From assembly GCA_027186245.1 (NCBI GenBank), contig CP114481.1, positions 1,312,001-1,376,000 on the forward strand: a DNA stretch of 64,000 bases. The letters run 5' to 3'. Positions 1 to 12,827 of the stretch are shown piece after piece. This DNA comes from Coriaria nepalensis (Eukaryota; Streptophyta; Magnoliopsida; Cucurbitales; Coriariaceae). Positions within the stretch are counted from its first letter, which is position 1. The number at the start of each line of letters is the position of its first letter. A program made the position numbers and the translations under genes. A model generated the notes under the pieces. It was not told the DNA's origin. It did no database searches and saw only the letters and a list, made by a program, of their open reading frames with translations.

Positions 1-1011
1 TTCACACGATTCATTTGTTCGGTTAATTTTCTACCTTAGGATTCAATATGAATATCAACGATGAATCTACATAAACTATTTTTATCCCATACTATTTTGT
101 AAAGATTTCTTTTTCAATAAAATATATAATTCATAGGATCTATTTCTAAATACATAAATGATGGATTCCTTTTGATCACTTACAACATTCAGGTACAACA
201 TTTCATACCGAACAGTCATCTTGTGTTTGCCCTCAGCTAAGACTAATTAGAATGATGTTAAAGTATGAAACTCGGGACATAAAATACCATGACGATCTTA
301 GATTTAAGAACCACATATAATATAATCACTAGATAATTTTTATTAACAGTTAGTATTAATTATTATTAAAAATTATCTAAGTATTACATTCAGTATCCTT
401 AGTTCTACTAAACACCCACATAATCATCATGATATTCCATTAATATCAATGATCATGAGATCGGCCACCCTAAATACTTTAGACGATGAACTATGTGATT
501 GTCTGTCCGAATTATCAATGTCCATTTTTGATATCTTATGCAATGAATAATTTGTATATTAAGTTTTAAGCAACTTAAATCTTAATTAGCATGATTTCTA
601 TCATAGTCTCCAAAATACATAACTTAAAATGCTAGACTTTATTATGATATATAATTTATAGAACATAATATATTCATTTTAATAAAATTAATAAACATAA
701 TAAATAATAATAAATTTTCATAAATGCTATCAAATAACAATATTTATTATCTTGTTTTATTTACAAAAAATAATATCACATAAAATTATTTATCTCATCA
801 AATCAAAACATGATTAACTTCACAGGCATTAACTTCAGTTTTTCCCCCTCTTTGAGCTCAAATAACTTTATCCTCAACCCTGCACAAGCTTATAAGCGTA
901 TTGAGAATAACACTAACGGATTCACCATAAAAATAGTAGTGAATAAAGGGGAGATTCCGCCAACCAGTTTCATCATTGTCATTACCATGCACCTTTAATC
1001 CATTTGTCATT

Positions 1012-1096
1012 ACCATGAGTGACCTCCCATCGAAGATCTTTAGCAAGAAGTTTAGCAACCATGAGCGACCTCCCATCGAAGATCTTTAGCAAGAAG
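1012..1096. repeat. Two-copy direct repeat, 46-bp period
   Basis: A 39-bp block beginning ACCATGAG and ending TTTAGCAAGAAG occurs at 1012-1050 and again at 1058-1096. The copies differ at one base (AGTG versus AGCG). A 7-base spacer separates them. It lies in non-coding sequence; no function is evident. Confidence 0.9.
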
Positions 1097-1745
1097 ACTC
1101 CTACCCTCCAAAATGCTTTGCCAAGTCAAAAAGGCCTTATTTCCCTTCTAGCTTTTTTTTTTAATGGGTAAAGTTTTTTTTTTTTTTTGAATTATTATTA
1201 TTATTGTCTTTTTAAATCAATATGTGGCTCGGTTTGACAGGTGGACAAAAACCTAATCTGCCATGTCATTTTAAACTAATATGTGCTCGGTTTTGGAGCG
1301 GGTAGAGGTTTCATTATCGGATCCATTTACACAGCCCTACCCACATAGGTCCTAGAGCTACACATTCTTAAGAATAGCATGGTATTGTATGCTTCTTCCC
1401 AATTTGCTAACATGAAGAGAATAATACTATATTTAAAAATTTGGATAATAGCCGTATTGTTGTGTGTTTATAAAAAACACATACATATATGGGTCGTATT
1501 TATAGACCCAGGTAGAGGATGATGAATCCAGTTATATGTCACTATGACAAAATACATGTAATCATAGATTATTAATGGACTAGGAAACTACGTCTAATGA
1601 AAAATAAAATAAAGTACCCGTAACATATATATATAATAATATAAATCCCTCTCAAATACACTTATCTAAAATAAAATGTATTCGAAAATTGGATCGAAAT
1701 CATTAATGAACATTATGATTTAAGTTTGTTGTTTAAGAGCAAGAC

Positions 1746-1772
1746 CCGGGGTCCGGGGTCCGGGGTCCGGGG
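1746..1772. repeat. G-rich 7-bp minisatellite
   Basis: The unit GTCCGGG is repeated about three times in tandem and ends in a run of G. It is very GC-rich against an AT-rich background and could form a G-quadruplex on the plus strand. Confidence 0.75.
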
Positions 1773-2018
1773 GGACAATCTCTGCCCCTTTCCAAATCTC
1801 GAGCTGTCTCCTCTGTTTTTTTCTATTACCTCATCTTCTAGTTTATGATCCAACCATTGCAAAATGATATATTATAATAGTTTATACGTAGCGTTTGTTT
1901 AATCAATCCGGGACTCTATTTAGGTTTAAAGTTCAGGTTCTATTTAGTAAAACTGATGTTTGAAATAATGTTAACTAAATTTTCTCACTACAAATTTGTA
2001 TAAGTTCAAATCTCAATT

Positions 2019-2073
2019 GGAGCAAAATGCAAAGATTTTAGATTATTGGGTTCTCTTCTGTAATTTCTTTGGA
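2019..2073 (+). repeat. Partial duplicate of receptor-kinase exon 1
   Basis: About 55 bases here closely match the first coding bases of the receptor kinase at 2500-2555. Both copies share GGAGCAAAATG and TTCTGTAATTTCTTTGG. The upstream copy lacks the matching ATG (it reads TTGG at that point), and the match stops soon after. The copies are about 480 bp apart. A local duplication is the simplest explanation; the fragment has no splice or coding continuity of its own. Confidence 0.8.
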
Positions 2074-2441
2074 GAATAGAATAGTTATCATGTCGCAACG
2101 TAGCTTAACTACTCGTGATTAGTTATCATGTCGCAAGGTAAAAAATCATCGAATGCGCAAAACATACATGACGTCTCAATCTGTAAAAAAGTTTAGGGGA
2201 GCTAAGTGTGAATTTTGATAGTTGGGGGCCTAAGAACCTGTATCTATTGGAAAGTCCTTACTCCTATAAATTTCTTCTTTTAATATTAGTTCAATTTTCT
2301 AGGCAAGAGGAAACAAGAGAGACCCAACCCATTACAAACTAGTACTAGCTATCATGTCAGGTTCTTCCATTTCAAGAAAATCTTCCCCAAATTGCCATAT
2401 GACTTTCACCCTCAAACTAACTCTCCTCCATTTTCCACTGC

Positions 2442-2449
2442 TATAAAAT
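2442..2449 (+). promoter_or_regulatory. Probable TATA box of the receptor-kinase gene
   Basis: TATAAAAT lies 52-59 bases before the start codon at 2501. That predicts a transcription start near 2475 and a very short 5' leader. It is inferred from position and consensus only. Confidence 0.5.
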
Positions 2450-2500
2450 TACACTTCATAAGTTTTCACAACTTCTTCTACTCCCTTAATTTCTACATAA

Positions 2501-5500
2501 ATGGAGCAAAATGTAAAGATTTTATATTGTTGGGTTTTCTTCTGTAATTTCTTTGGGATGATGGATTTTCTGGGTGCTTCTGATAGTCTTCTATCTCCAA
2601 AGGGTGTTAACTATGAAGGTTTGGACTTTTCAGAATCTTTTTTTTTTCTTTTTTCTTTTGCTTCTTCTTGCAATTTATTTACTGGGTTTTTCTTTTTAGT
2701 GGCTGCATTAATGTCTGTGAAGAGTAAGATGAGGGATGAGTTGCATGTAATGGACGGTTGGGATATAAACTCGGTTGATCCTTGCACTTGGAACATGGTT
2801 GCTTGCTCTTCTGAGGGATTTGTTGTTTCTCTGTATGTTTTCTCATTACTTTTTTTTTTGGTTCTATTCTCTGTTTGGTTTCATAGAAAAAGAAAAAAAA
2901 AAAAATTGATCCAATGGAGAATGTAAAGTGAATTAACAAAAAGATGTAACCTTTTTAAACACTAAAAAACTTGCATTTGAGATAGAGTTCCAGACTACAG
3001 TCTTGAAATAAAAGGTTTGACAAACTGCATTTTGGATGAAAAGAGTTTGAGACAAACTGCAGTCTTGGAAACAGGGCTTGAAAGAAACGATATCTATCTC
3101 CCTATGCAAGGTTACATTTTTCAAATTATTGATATGGCACAGAGAATCTTTTGCTAAAAAAGACAAATCCGAAATTGGGTTTGTAATAGTACCCCTTGTT
3201 CCTTGTTGTTTGCTAGTGAAATGGCTAGTACAGGCTTATCGGGTATTATTTCTCCAAGCATAGGGAATCTCAGTCACCTTAGAACAATGTGAGTTTCTTC
3301 TGTCTTTTGCCTCTTTGCATATTCTAGACGTCATTGCTTCAATCAAGAAACCATATGTACAAGTTCCTCGTTCTTTTTTCCAGGTTATTACAAAACAATC
3401 AGTTATTCGGTTCTATCCCAGACGAGATAGGAAAGATTTTGGATCTTCAAACTGTGGACCTCTCTGGAAACCAGTTAGAGGGGCCAGTTCCAACTTCATT
3501 GGGGTTTCTAAATCATCTAAATTACCTGTGAGTATTGCTTTGTATAGAAGAAAAAAAACATAATCTCTTGTTTTCTTACATGGTCTAATTTGTATAACAT
3601 TTTTGCCATTACAAGTTTTTCAGGCGGCTTAGTAGAAACAAGTTAAGTGGTCAGATTCCCAAAGCTGTTGCAAATCTTACAGGTCTTTCGTTCTTGTACG
3701 AGCTCTGTTCTGTGTTTGTTCCAGTTTTTATTTTATTTTATTATATATATATTTTATTAAACTTGTGTTACAACGTGTTACATTAGCTTACCAAACTAAG
3801 AACATGCAGGGATTTATCATATAATAATCTCAGTGGTCCGATTCCAACAATACTAGCAAAAGGCTACAGGTGAGTTTTTCTTTCCCCCCCCCCCCCGGAA
3901 AAAGGGTTTACTAAAAAAATCCTCTAGTTTCTATAATTTGACAGTGTATGTATTTTCATTAATAGTATTACTGGGAACAGCTTTCTTTGTGTCTATTCAT
4001 CGGACCAAGTTTGCCTTCCCATTTCAAAACCCATAAATGGTAAGATACAAATAAATTGTATTTTTTTCTTTCTTTATGTTGGACTGAAAACTTTGGTAAA
4101 TGGTAAAATACTAATCTAAGATGGGTTTCATTGTAGAAACAAGTCCTTCTCGGAAAGTTATGGCTCACAATCATCATAGGGTGCTTTCTGTTGCTATAGT
4201 TATCAGTTGCACGTTTGTGGTTTCCATTGTGTTGCTTGTTTGTTCAGTGCATTGGTACCGATCCCGACTACTCTTTGCATCTTATGGTACTTTCTTTCTA
4301 CGCACTACCTATTCCATATTTTTCTTCTTCAGCTTTAGTAAATCTAAACTAGAGTTGATAATTATGGAAATAAGTGCACTTTTGTTAACAAGGAAAAAAG
4401 AAAAAAAAAAAGAAAAAAGAACATCGTTACAATGTAATGACTAATATTCTTAAACAGATGATCAAACTGTAATTTTACCAATTTTCTTAATTAATTAATT
4501 AATTAATTTTTTATTCTGTTGTAAACCTATAATGATAAAGGCAACTTTTTTCAGTGCAGCAAGACTATGAATTTGATATGGGTCATTTAAAGAGGTTCTC
4601 CTTTCGAGAATTGCAAAGTGCCACTTGCAATTTTAGTCCGAAAAACATCCTAGGACAAGGTGGTTTTGGGGTTGTTTACAAAGGGTATCTTCCTAATAGG
4701 ACGATAGTGGCAGTTAAGAGACTCAAGGATCCAAATTGCACTGGTGAAGTTCAGTTTCAAACTGAAGTTGAGATGATCGGCTTGGCATTGCACCGTAATC
4801 TCTTGCGTTTATACGGATTCTGTATGACCCCGAATGAGAGATTGCTCGTTTATCCTTATATGCCTAATGGAAGCGTTGCTGATCGCTTAAGAGGTTTGTT
4901 GATTCCATCACATATCTCTTAAACTCATGTTGCTTTCTTAAAAGTTCCTGATGTTAAAATTTGAGTTCCTAGTTTAGTAGAAATAAAAGCATGATGTCTT
5001 CGGATAAAGCCTGGGCCCAGTTTCATTAGAAACAGACAAATGAGCAAAACTCATCACTTTGCCATGCGCACCACCCTATTTTGGCTAAATGGGTTTTTTA
5101 CCCCCTTAATTTTTGGAATTTTTGTCTTCTGATTTTTCTTATTATTCCGTTTTATTGTGTCCTTGAGTTTACAGAATGTTAAGAGTCTCGTAATCTCAAT
5201 TAATTGAACAGAAAGCAAAGAGAAAAAAAATGTAATTTTCAGTCTAATTATGTATTGAAATCTAACACTTGACCATTTTCATAACTTTTAAATGATGCAA
5301 ATCAGAAATTGCTTTTTATAAATGTTTCAAAAAGAATAACACCAGATATGTTGTGGTTCCTGTTTTCCCAACATTCTTATCATATTAAGATTTCTTTCAT
5401 CAGATATTGGCCGAGAAAAGCCGTCCTTAGATTGGAACATGCGGCTATGCATAGCCCTAGGTGCTGCTCGTGGGCTTGTATACTTACACGAGCAGTGCAA

Positions 5501-6823
5501 CCCGAGAATAATTCACAGGGATGTAAAGGCTGCTAATATTTTACTTGATGAACGCTTTGAAGCCATAGTAGGGGATTTCGGCCTTGCTAAGCTGTTGGAT
5601 CGGAGGGACTCCCATGTAACTACTGCCGTTCGAGGTACTGTGGGACATATTGCACCGGAATATCTCTCAACCGGACAGTCTTCTGAAAAGACCGATGTTT
5701 TTGGTTTCGGTACATTGCTTTTGGAGCTTATAACGGGCCAAAAGGCATTAGATGCTGGAAATGGTCAGGTCCAGAAAGGAATGATCCTCGATTGGGTATG
5801 TTTCTTCCACTATAAGTATTGGCCTTTTCATTTCAATGGATACAGTAGATTGTTCGTACTCCATGCTCCATAGTGTCTTTGATCAAATGAATAAATATTG
5901 AATACTTTAGGATTAATTCCTCATAGCCTCTTAAATTGTAGAAGACTGTAAGTCTTCCCATGACTAAGACAATCTCAAAAAAGATATTGAATTTAGGTAC
6001 TTCACCCTGAATTTCCGGTTTTTGTTAGATATGTAGGTTGAAAAATCATGCAATTATTCAGTTGTTTCTTGTTTTACTTTGGATTAGACTATACTTTACA
6101 TATTTAAACATTCAAATAACTAGATTTAAACCCCTCATGTTTCAAAAACTAAACATCCACCCTTAAACTATAAAAAAAGTAGACATAACCTCCGTGATAT
6201 AATTTTCTCATTATTTTAATTTTTTATTTTATCACTGTTTAGCCTTTTATTTTACTTTTCATTTCAAATTGTTATTGAAAAATGTTGATTAGTAATAGTG
6301 TTTTATGTACTATTATATTGACGTGGCATGTCTATTGAACATGCCAAGTCAGCGCTTGTAATAGAGGATTATGAATAACATTTGCTATCAACCCTTTTTC
6401 GAAGAAGATTTATACTTGACCTTTTTCTCATGAAAGAGGAAATGTTTTCCAATGATACAAAGGGGTCTAAAATTCTAAATGATGGTCTCAATGCAGGTTA
6501 GAACATTACATGAAGGGAAGAGGTTGGAAGTGCTAGTGGATAGGGATCTAAGAGGATGTTTCGATCCGGCCGAGCTGGAAATGGCTGTAGAGTTGGCTCT
6601 TCAATGCACTCAGTCAAATCCAAATCTCCGACCAAAGATGTCAGAAGTCTTGAAGGTTCTGGAAGGTCTTGTCGGACCATCTGGAGACGTGGACGAATCA
6701 CAAGGCGGTGGAGCCCACCTTTATGATGATGAAAGGGCGTGCAGTTTCCCCCAGGATTATCATGGCATTCACGACGGATCCTCGTTCATCATCGAAGCAA
6801 TGGAACTTTCTGGACCTCGATGA
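2501..6823 (+). CDS. CIK4: LRR receptor-like kinase, CIK4 / At5g45780 type (11 exons)
   Basis: A plasma-membrane LRR receptor kinase of the LRR-II (SERK/NIK/CIK) group. CIK proteins act as co-receptors in CLAVATA-type peptide signalling. My splice model has exons 2501-2618, 2700-2832, 3217-3288, 3384-3527, 3624-3695, 3810-3869, 3966-4039, 4137-4286, 4555-4893, 5404-5795 and 6497-6823. All introns are GT-AG and phases agree, giving 626 residues. Order: signal peptide (about 1-27), LRR N-cap with [11 protein letters not shown], repeats encoded by 72-bp exon modules, transmembrane helix about 240-262, then kinase. The kinase is complete: GQGGFG loop at 308-313, VAVK lysine 329, HRD at 425-427, DFG at 445-447. 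It ends [13 protein letters not shown], the conserved tail of this subgroup. The start is the first ATG in frame with the signal peptide. It reads as functional. Orthology to CIK4 rather than another CIK is by remembered resemblance. Confidence 0.93.
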
Positions 6824-8107
6824 CAAATTAGCTTCCTTTTGACCCTTCCGAAAATTCTAACTGTACATCAGTTTTGCATTTTCACGAGGTGCCAGTTTAT
6901 ATAGAGTTACAAATTAATCTATTTGCTTCAATATTTGAAACTGGAGTTTGTATAAAATGGTTTTTAGTTAGTGACGAGCAGAAGGCTGTGGATCCAAACT
7001 GGAGTTTCAAACTCCGAACTAAACTGGACCCTGGCCACTTGGTCTCTATCATTAGATGGGAGGTTCCTTGCTATTTAGTATCTTAGATATTAATCTCTCT
7101 TTCACTTTAGGGTAGTAAAAAGGTCAGTATGACAGTATGGAATGACTAAGAGTTCTCTTTAGAGAAAGTCTTGAAGCGAAAAGACATCCCCTGATTTGTC
7201 TTGGCTCCCATTTTGGACGAGTTCACTTCAATAGTGAAATACACAAGAAAATTTCATTAAGAGAAAAGAAAAAGGAAAAGAAGAAGTGGGCAGCAAACCC
7301 TTAATCGTATTATTAGTACACCTCAAATTCTAAGCGTTTATATCAAACTACTAACAGCTAAAGATATGGAGTTCTTAGATTTTCTTATTATCTCATAAAT
7401 TTATTTATAATTCGGGAGAAATACAGTTTATTACCAAAATATAAATGAAAATATTAATTTATAAGTACAAATTTTGAAAGTGAGTTTATAATAAATAAAA
7501 AAATTTCAGAAGTATAAGTTGCAATCAATTTTAATCATTTACTTTAAAATTTGACCCCAAATTTAATTTAATTTTTTTTCAATTTTTAACTCAAATTTTA
7601 TTTTTTACATTTTTTTAACCAATTTTATTATTTTAAATCAACTTTTTTTTTTCTCTATATTATTTTATTACCACCTCTACCAATCCCTTCGCCGCCGCCT
7701 GTCATCGGTAACCACTGCTGCAAGAAATAATCTAAAATTTTAAATTTAATCAACTAAAAATTTAATATTTATTTTTAAGTTATAAACTTGTTATTTATTT
7801 ATTTCTCCACCACAATACAATCTCCTTCACCTTTCATCGCCGGTGGAGAGGGTGGCGGTGGTGAAGGATGGGAAAATGAAAATTTCTATTCTATTGGTAA
7901 AGAGTGCTGATAATAGTAGCGGAAGGTGGAGGATGTTCTGTTGGATGTAAATTCTACTTTCAAAAATTTCTTAGTATAAGTTTTACTATTATTTTTGTTT
8001 TGGCCTTGTATTTCGCCCTTATACTTTTGAGAGGGTGTGATGGTTTGTAGTTTTGTTTATATAAGAGATAATTATATAGATGGTGAATTATCCCATAGAA
8101 GAGTCAT

Positions 8108-8172
8108 GGATGTAGGATGTAGGATGTAGGATGTAGGATGTAGGATGTAGGATGTAGGATGTAGGCTGTAGG
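8108..8172. repeat. ATGTAGG minisatellite
   Basis: About eight tandem copies of the heptamer ATGTAGG, followed by a CTGTAGG variant. It has the length of the plant telomere unit (TTTAGGG) but a different sequence, so it is better called a slippage-prone minisatellite than an interstitial telomere. Confidence 0.9.
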
Positions 8173-8270
8173 CATGAGCAACTCGGACCGCTCCAATCAG
8201 CCGGTCGAATCTTGGTTGGACCTCCAAGGTGGGAATACCTCTTCTATTAGATTGTTTTAGTCTAACATGG

Positions 8271-8299
8271 ATTCAGTCGGACTTTGGATCCGACTGAAT
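8271..8299. repeat. Perfect 11-bp inverted repeat
   Basis: ATTCAGTCGGA (8271-8281) and its exact reverse complement (8289-8299) are separated by seven bases. It sits inside a GC-richer island that may be a MITE end. Terminator, subterminal transposon motif or chance are all possible. Confidence 0.7.
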
Positions 8300-9040
8300 T
8301 TAACTCTTTTGTATTTTATTTTATTTTGAAATTTGAATAGAATTTTTTTTACTGAATAATTTTTTTTCCTTTTAAATGTATATATTTTAAAGGAATTTTT
8401 ATTTATTTATTTTCTTAAATTAATAATCCATTAATTCTTCCTTACATATAATTATTAAAAAAAAAAAATTTCCATTAATTTCATCAATTACGTTTATTAC
8501 TTCCAACATTTATTACTACTTACTAAAATTCAAATTTATTAAAGAAAAAATAAACATTAAATTTTCTTCCTAAAAAAATAAAACAACAAGAAGAGCAATA
8601 TTTTCCGATCTCGATCAGATTAGTCATTGAACGAGTCAGTCCGGCCCAACGGCTGTTGAAGAACAATCTAGCTGAAACCCGAACGGATTGGTTGGGTCAG
8701 GCCATTTGACCAACCCTAGATCAAACTATCTAAATATAATCTAAATATAGAGTGTTGATTTTTTATTTGGCTGAAATTTAATTTGATTCATTTATGTTTT
8801 CTTCCACTATATTAGTTCCGAATTAATCGTAGTTTTAAACCTAGCACAAAGATGAAACTACTATAAAATGAAATAAATAATTTAAAAAAATTATATTTTA
8901 ACTAACATTAAATATAGTTTATTCTCAATTAGCTTAAGAGGGCCGGATAAGATATTTTATCGGTCATTTTCTTAATATTTTTTTTATACATAATTCTTAA
9001 TTACATCACCAAAACAGTAATAATGACAACTAATTTCCTC

Positions 9041-9119
9041 ACTTATGTTGGCCACAATCTAAAGAAATGTTCCATTTCTTACTTATGTTGGCCACAACCT
9101 AAAGAAATGCTCCATTTGT
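9041..9119. repeat. 40-bp tandem duplication
   Basis: The block starting ACTTATGTTGGCCACAA and ending near TCCATTT is repeated in tandem with a 40-bp period. Only a few bases differ. It is non-coding and probably a recent local duplication. Confidence 0.85.
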
Positions 9120-10890
9120 CCTTGCCAATTACATTCCTTGACACACTAGATACTTTGTCCTTCTATGTAACTTGCTTTGATTGCATCATATCTCCCATCA
9201 AAATAATTGCATTCTAAAACGTAAAAACCACCTCAAGATGCTTTGTACTTCTATCCCGGACTTAAGATACACCAATACCATTATTTATTGGGTAAATATT
9301 AGGGTAGAAACAAGAAAATGGAATAGAAAATAGTTGACCCCACCTTTTATTTATTCATGGGGTTGACTATTTATATGGTATAGTTATTCTGTCTACTTTT
9401 CATATCATTTCATGGGGTATAAATTAAAAAGATAACATATGAATCGATAAAGTTACATTATTATTATTATATATTGATTTGAAATTTTGTTCTATTGCTT
9501 AAATCTGCATATGTTGTCGGTATTCATATCCGGTTCTTTATAAAATTCATTAAATTTAGTTTAATATTAGTTAATAACTTTTCAAATCTTAACTAATAAT
9601 GTTCGATAATTTTATATCTAATTCTTTATTTTATTTTTTAATTAATAATATTTAGCTTATTACGTTGATTTTAAATTTTTTTTTTTTTAAAAATATTATC
9701 ACGATTTGTTTATGAATAAATTGAGATATTAAATTAACTAATTTGTTGGTTTTTATAGTGATGAATTGTCAATGCAATTAACAATAAAACAGCCTTGCAA
9801 GTACTTGTTTAATCCGATTATGAATGGATGATTAAGCAATAATTAAGGGTTATTTACTTGGAAGCTTTTCATTTGTTCGTTTGTCGTTCAGCTTAGAAGA
9901 CTATTAAGCCATTTGGGTGCCTCTGTCGGCAAGATTACTTGCCTGACATATATATATATATATATAATAAACATGACATTCTCATAGTTTTTGTCAAAAT
10001 GTATTTGCCTAAAAGATCGAACATTAAACGTTAGAGTTTGGACTTTTTGCCAAAAGAGAGAAAAAGGGTTAGAAAGGTTGACAAAGTAGTAGTAGTCTAT
10101 CCTTGGGACAATTTTTGAAAAACTTAAAAAAAGGAGTAAATATTTTGTGTAATTTATTTATTTTATTTATTATTTATTTATACTTCTTTTAAATTTAAAA
10201 ATTGTATAATTGTATAAATAAAATAATTAAAATAAAAGAGTAAATTATTATCATGTTTAGTAAAATTATACCAAGTAATTAATGAGAATGTAAACGGCGG
10301 AAGAAACCCCATTACCTCCACCTCCACGGCTCCCCCTGCTTTACTTCTCTCAGCCATCAAAAACAGAGACGCCCATTTTAACCCCATTTCATACGTCACT
10401 CCATAAATATTCATTTTTCCACCCCAAAAAAAAAAAAAGTCTCATTTTGAGTTTGTCTCCAGCACTGACATGACTTCTTATACAATCAAAATTCAAACGT
10501 CTTTTACTTCTTCTTCACTCACTTCCCATTTAAAATGATTTTTTCAATTATAAAAATAGCTTTTTTTTTTTCTTTTTTTTTTCCACTCGAACAGTTCTTC
10601 TTACTATTTGCTTCTCCCTTTCTTGACCCAATCACTCAGTCTTTCTTCTTGTAAGTTGTCTCCTCGCCTGCATTACTTCTATTTGGAGAAGACCTCAGAT
10701 TCTTTAAATTCTCACTTATTTATCATTTATGCAAGAAGTAAACGCTTCTCTGGGTCAGCTGGATTGATTTTCTACAAGTACTAAACGTATGGGTGTAGTT
10801 TCGAATTTCATTGCTTCCTCCTATTGAATTGGGTTGTTCTTGATTGTCCTTGATTGAGAAAAAAGTAGTAATAATAATAGTGATTGGGTG

Positions 10891-12827
10891 ATGGGTAATG
10901 AGCAAAAGGTGGGTGAAAGTTCAAGCAATCCAGAAAGAACAGAAACAGAAAGTATTGAATTGGATTCAAACAAGCAAGAAGCAGCGATTAGAGGGACAAG
11001 TGATAGAGAAGATACAAGTTTGGTAGGAACAAGTGAGAATTCGAAAAATCAGGTTGTGATTTGTGTTGATGAAGAAAACGAGGAATCAGAAGCGAAGAAA
11101 TTGAGGAGAAAGATGTCTGAATTAGAGAACAGTTCGTGCTTGATTGACGTAAGTTACAAGAGCGGTAAAGGGTTTGGAGAAAATCGAGATGGTGAAAGGG
11201 AATACTGGATTTGCAGGATTTGTTTGTTGAGTTCTGATCAGTCAGAGGGAGTGATTATGAATGCAGAATTGATTGAGCTTGGTTGTGGGTGTAAAGATGA
11301 GCTTGGGATTGCTCATGTTCATTGTGCTGCGGCGTGGTTTAATATTAAAGGAAACAGGTTTCATTCTTTCATCCTTTTTATGATTATGCCTTTTTTTTTT
11401 CTTTTTTTTTTTTCCCTAATTAGGGAAACAGGTGCTTTTATCATTTTATGTTCTTGATAAAATCATTCAATAAGATGTCATTTGTTGGGTTGAGTTGGGG
11501 AATTCAAGTTTACTCTTCTAGCAATAACATGAGAAGAACTTGTTCTTGTTCTTAGATTGTTGATTTTTGTGTCTTAGATTCCATGTATTTCCTTCTGTTG
11601 CCTGGATAACAATTAATTGGAGCATGTTTATGTCGGCAAGAATAAGTTGTTCTTCAATTTTTTTTTTTTTTTTTTTTTGGTTTTTTGGGGGGGTGGGTGA
11701 GTGGGGATTGCAACTTGGCAAACAACTCATCGTTGAGATTTGAGAGTGATATAATTTTATATTTTTAATTATGATTCTTATAGGCATGTTAATTGTAGAG
11801 TTGGTGTCCTAACACATCATTAGGAGGCTTAAAATTCGTAATGGGATAAAAAATCTTCTGTATTTTAAAATAATTAAGATGTCTCCTTAATATTTCACTT
11901 TTGATTTTAGTAATTTCTTTTATCTCTAAGAGATTTCAGGTTTCCGAAGATAAAAAATAAAATTGCATCTAGTTTTTTTTTTTTTTTGGGTCCCAAATTT
12001 TTCTAAGAAAATCAGGGGTATAAAAGGAAAAAAATAATAGATAGAGAAGAAAAAATAAAAGAAAAAGAAAAAGAAAAAGAAAAAGAAAAAGAAGGTGATA
12101 TATAAATAAATAAATAACTTAAAATTTATATATATATATTTTTTTGTTTTAAAATAAGACATGACATGACAACGATCTATTTGTAGAAAATAATGGATGT
12201 GTTTGACACGTTTAGAAAAATAAGAGGAATTTTGGCCCTCTAAACAAAAACACAAGGAATCTTTTTAAATATTTCAAAATGCTTAGATTTTTAATTTTTA
12301 ATCCTTATTATTTTTATTAAAATTTTTCATCGCAAATGTTTGCTTACACAAATCATATCTCTTATGATTTTTCATATCTCAAAATAGATATTTATGATAG
12401 AAGAAAAAATCATATGAAATAGATATATTAATGTAATATAATAAATTATTAATATATTTAGATGGAGAGCTCTTCGTGATGACGAGGATTTCCGTCTGTT
12501 ATGAAGGACTTCTCTATCTACAATATATATATATATATATTAGTTTCTTTTTTTAAAATTCATAATGGCTTTTAATTTTGATTCCAAAATTGATATAGGT
12601 TATGTGAAATATGTGGAGAGATAGCAAAAAATGTAACCCGGGCGGGGAATAATAGATTTATGGAGCAATGGAATGAGGGAAGATCGGACATAAATGGTAT
12701 AAGCTCATCAGATGCTAATGGTAACGTCGGAGGATGTTGGCGGGGGCAACCATTTTGTAACTTCTTACTGGCTTGTTTGGTTGTAGCCTTTGTACTCCCA
12801 TGGTTCTTTCGTATAAACATGTTCTAA
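10891..12827 (+). CDS. RINGv (MARCH-type) E3 ubiquitin ligase, membrane-anchored
   Basis: A RING-CH zinc-finger protein, a class that passes ubiquitin from an E2 enzyme to substrates, usually at membranes. Exons are 10891-11357 and 12599-12827 and the 1241-bp intron splits the zinc finger; spliced length is 231 residues. The C4HC3 pattern is complete: WICRIC (C108, C111), GCGC, HVHC, then LCEIC across the splice junction. The N-terminal 100 residues are acidic and Ser/Glu-rich with no known domain. The C-terminus (about 208-230) is one hydrophobic segment, FCNFLLACLVVAFVLPWFF, probably a membrane anchor. An in-frame GTG lies just upstream of the ATG chosen here. The intron contains poly-T and an AAAAAG microsatellite (about 12059-12092). 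The substrate is unknown. Confidence 0.85.
12059..12092. repeat. AAAAAG microsatellite in the RINGv gene intron
   Basis: About five tandem hexamers of AAAAAG. It is a simple repeat within the intron and probably length-polymorphic. Confidence 0.85.

Larger units (their letters stand above)
1..2018. other. AT-rich intergenic stretch
   Basis: No convincing gene is visible in these 2 kb; reading frames on both strands are short and unlike known families. It holds two small repeats listed separately (39-bp repeat at 1012-1096 and a G-rich minisatellite near 1746-1772), poly-T runs around 1150-1190, and short AT microsatellites. Confidence 0.6.
6824..10890. other. Intergenic stretch with repeats
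   Basis: No supported gene in about 4 kb. It contains a possible dispersed repeat at 7420-7690 whose T-rich core resembles 25900-26010, a seven-base minisatellite (8108-8172), a perfect inverted repeat (8271-8299), a 40-bp tandem duplication (9041-9119) and a (TA)n tract near 9947. GC-richer islands at 8170-8300 and 8600-8720 look like ends of a small DNA transposon. Confidence 0.6.

Noticed and set aside
4114..4444. Independent 107-residue gene beginning at the ATG in 4121
   Set aside because: Its core is the transmembrane exon of the receptor kinase (4137-4286); the rest is intron.
8108..8172. Interstitial telomere repeat
   Set aside because: The unit is ATGTAGG, not TTTAGGG or its complement; only the length matches.
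11926..12255. 109-residue minus-strand frame in the RINGv intron
   Set aside because: It is mostly poly-Phe/Tyr from the AAAAAG and poly-T tracts.
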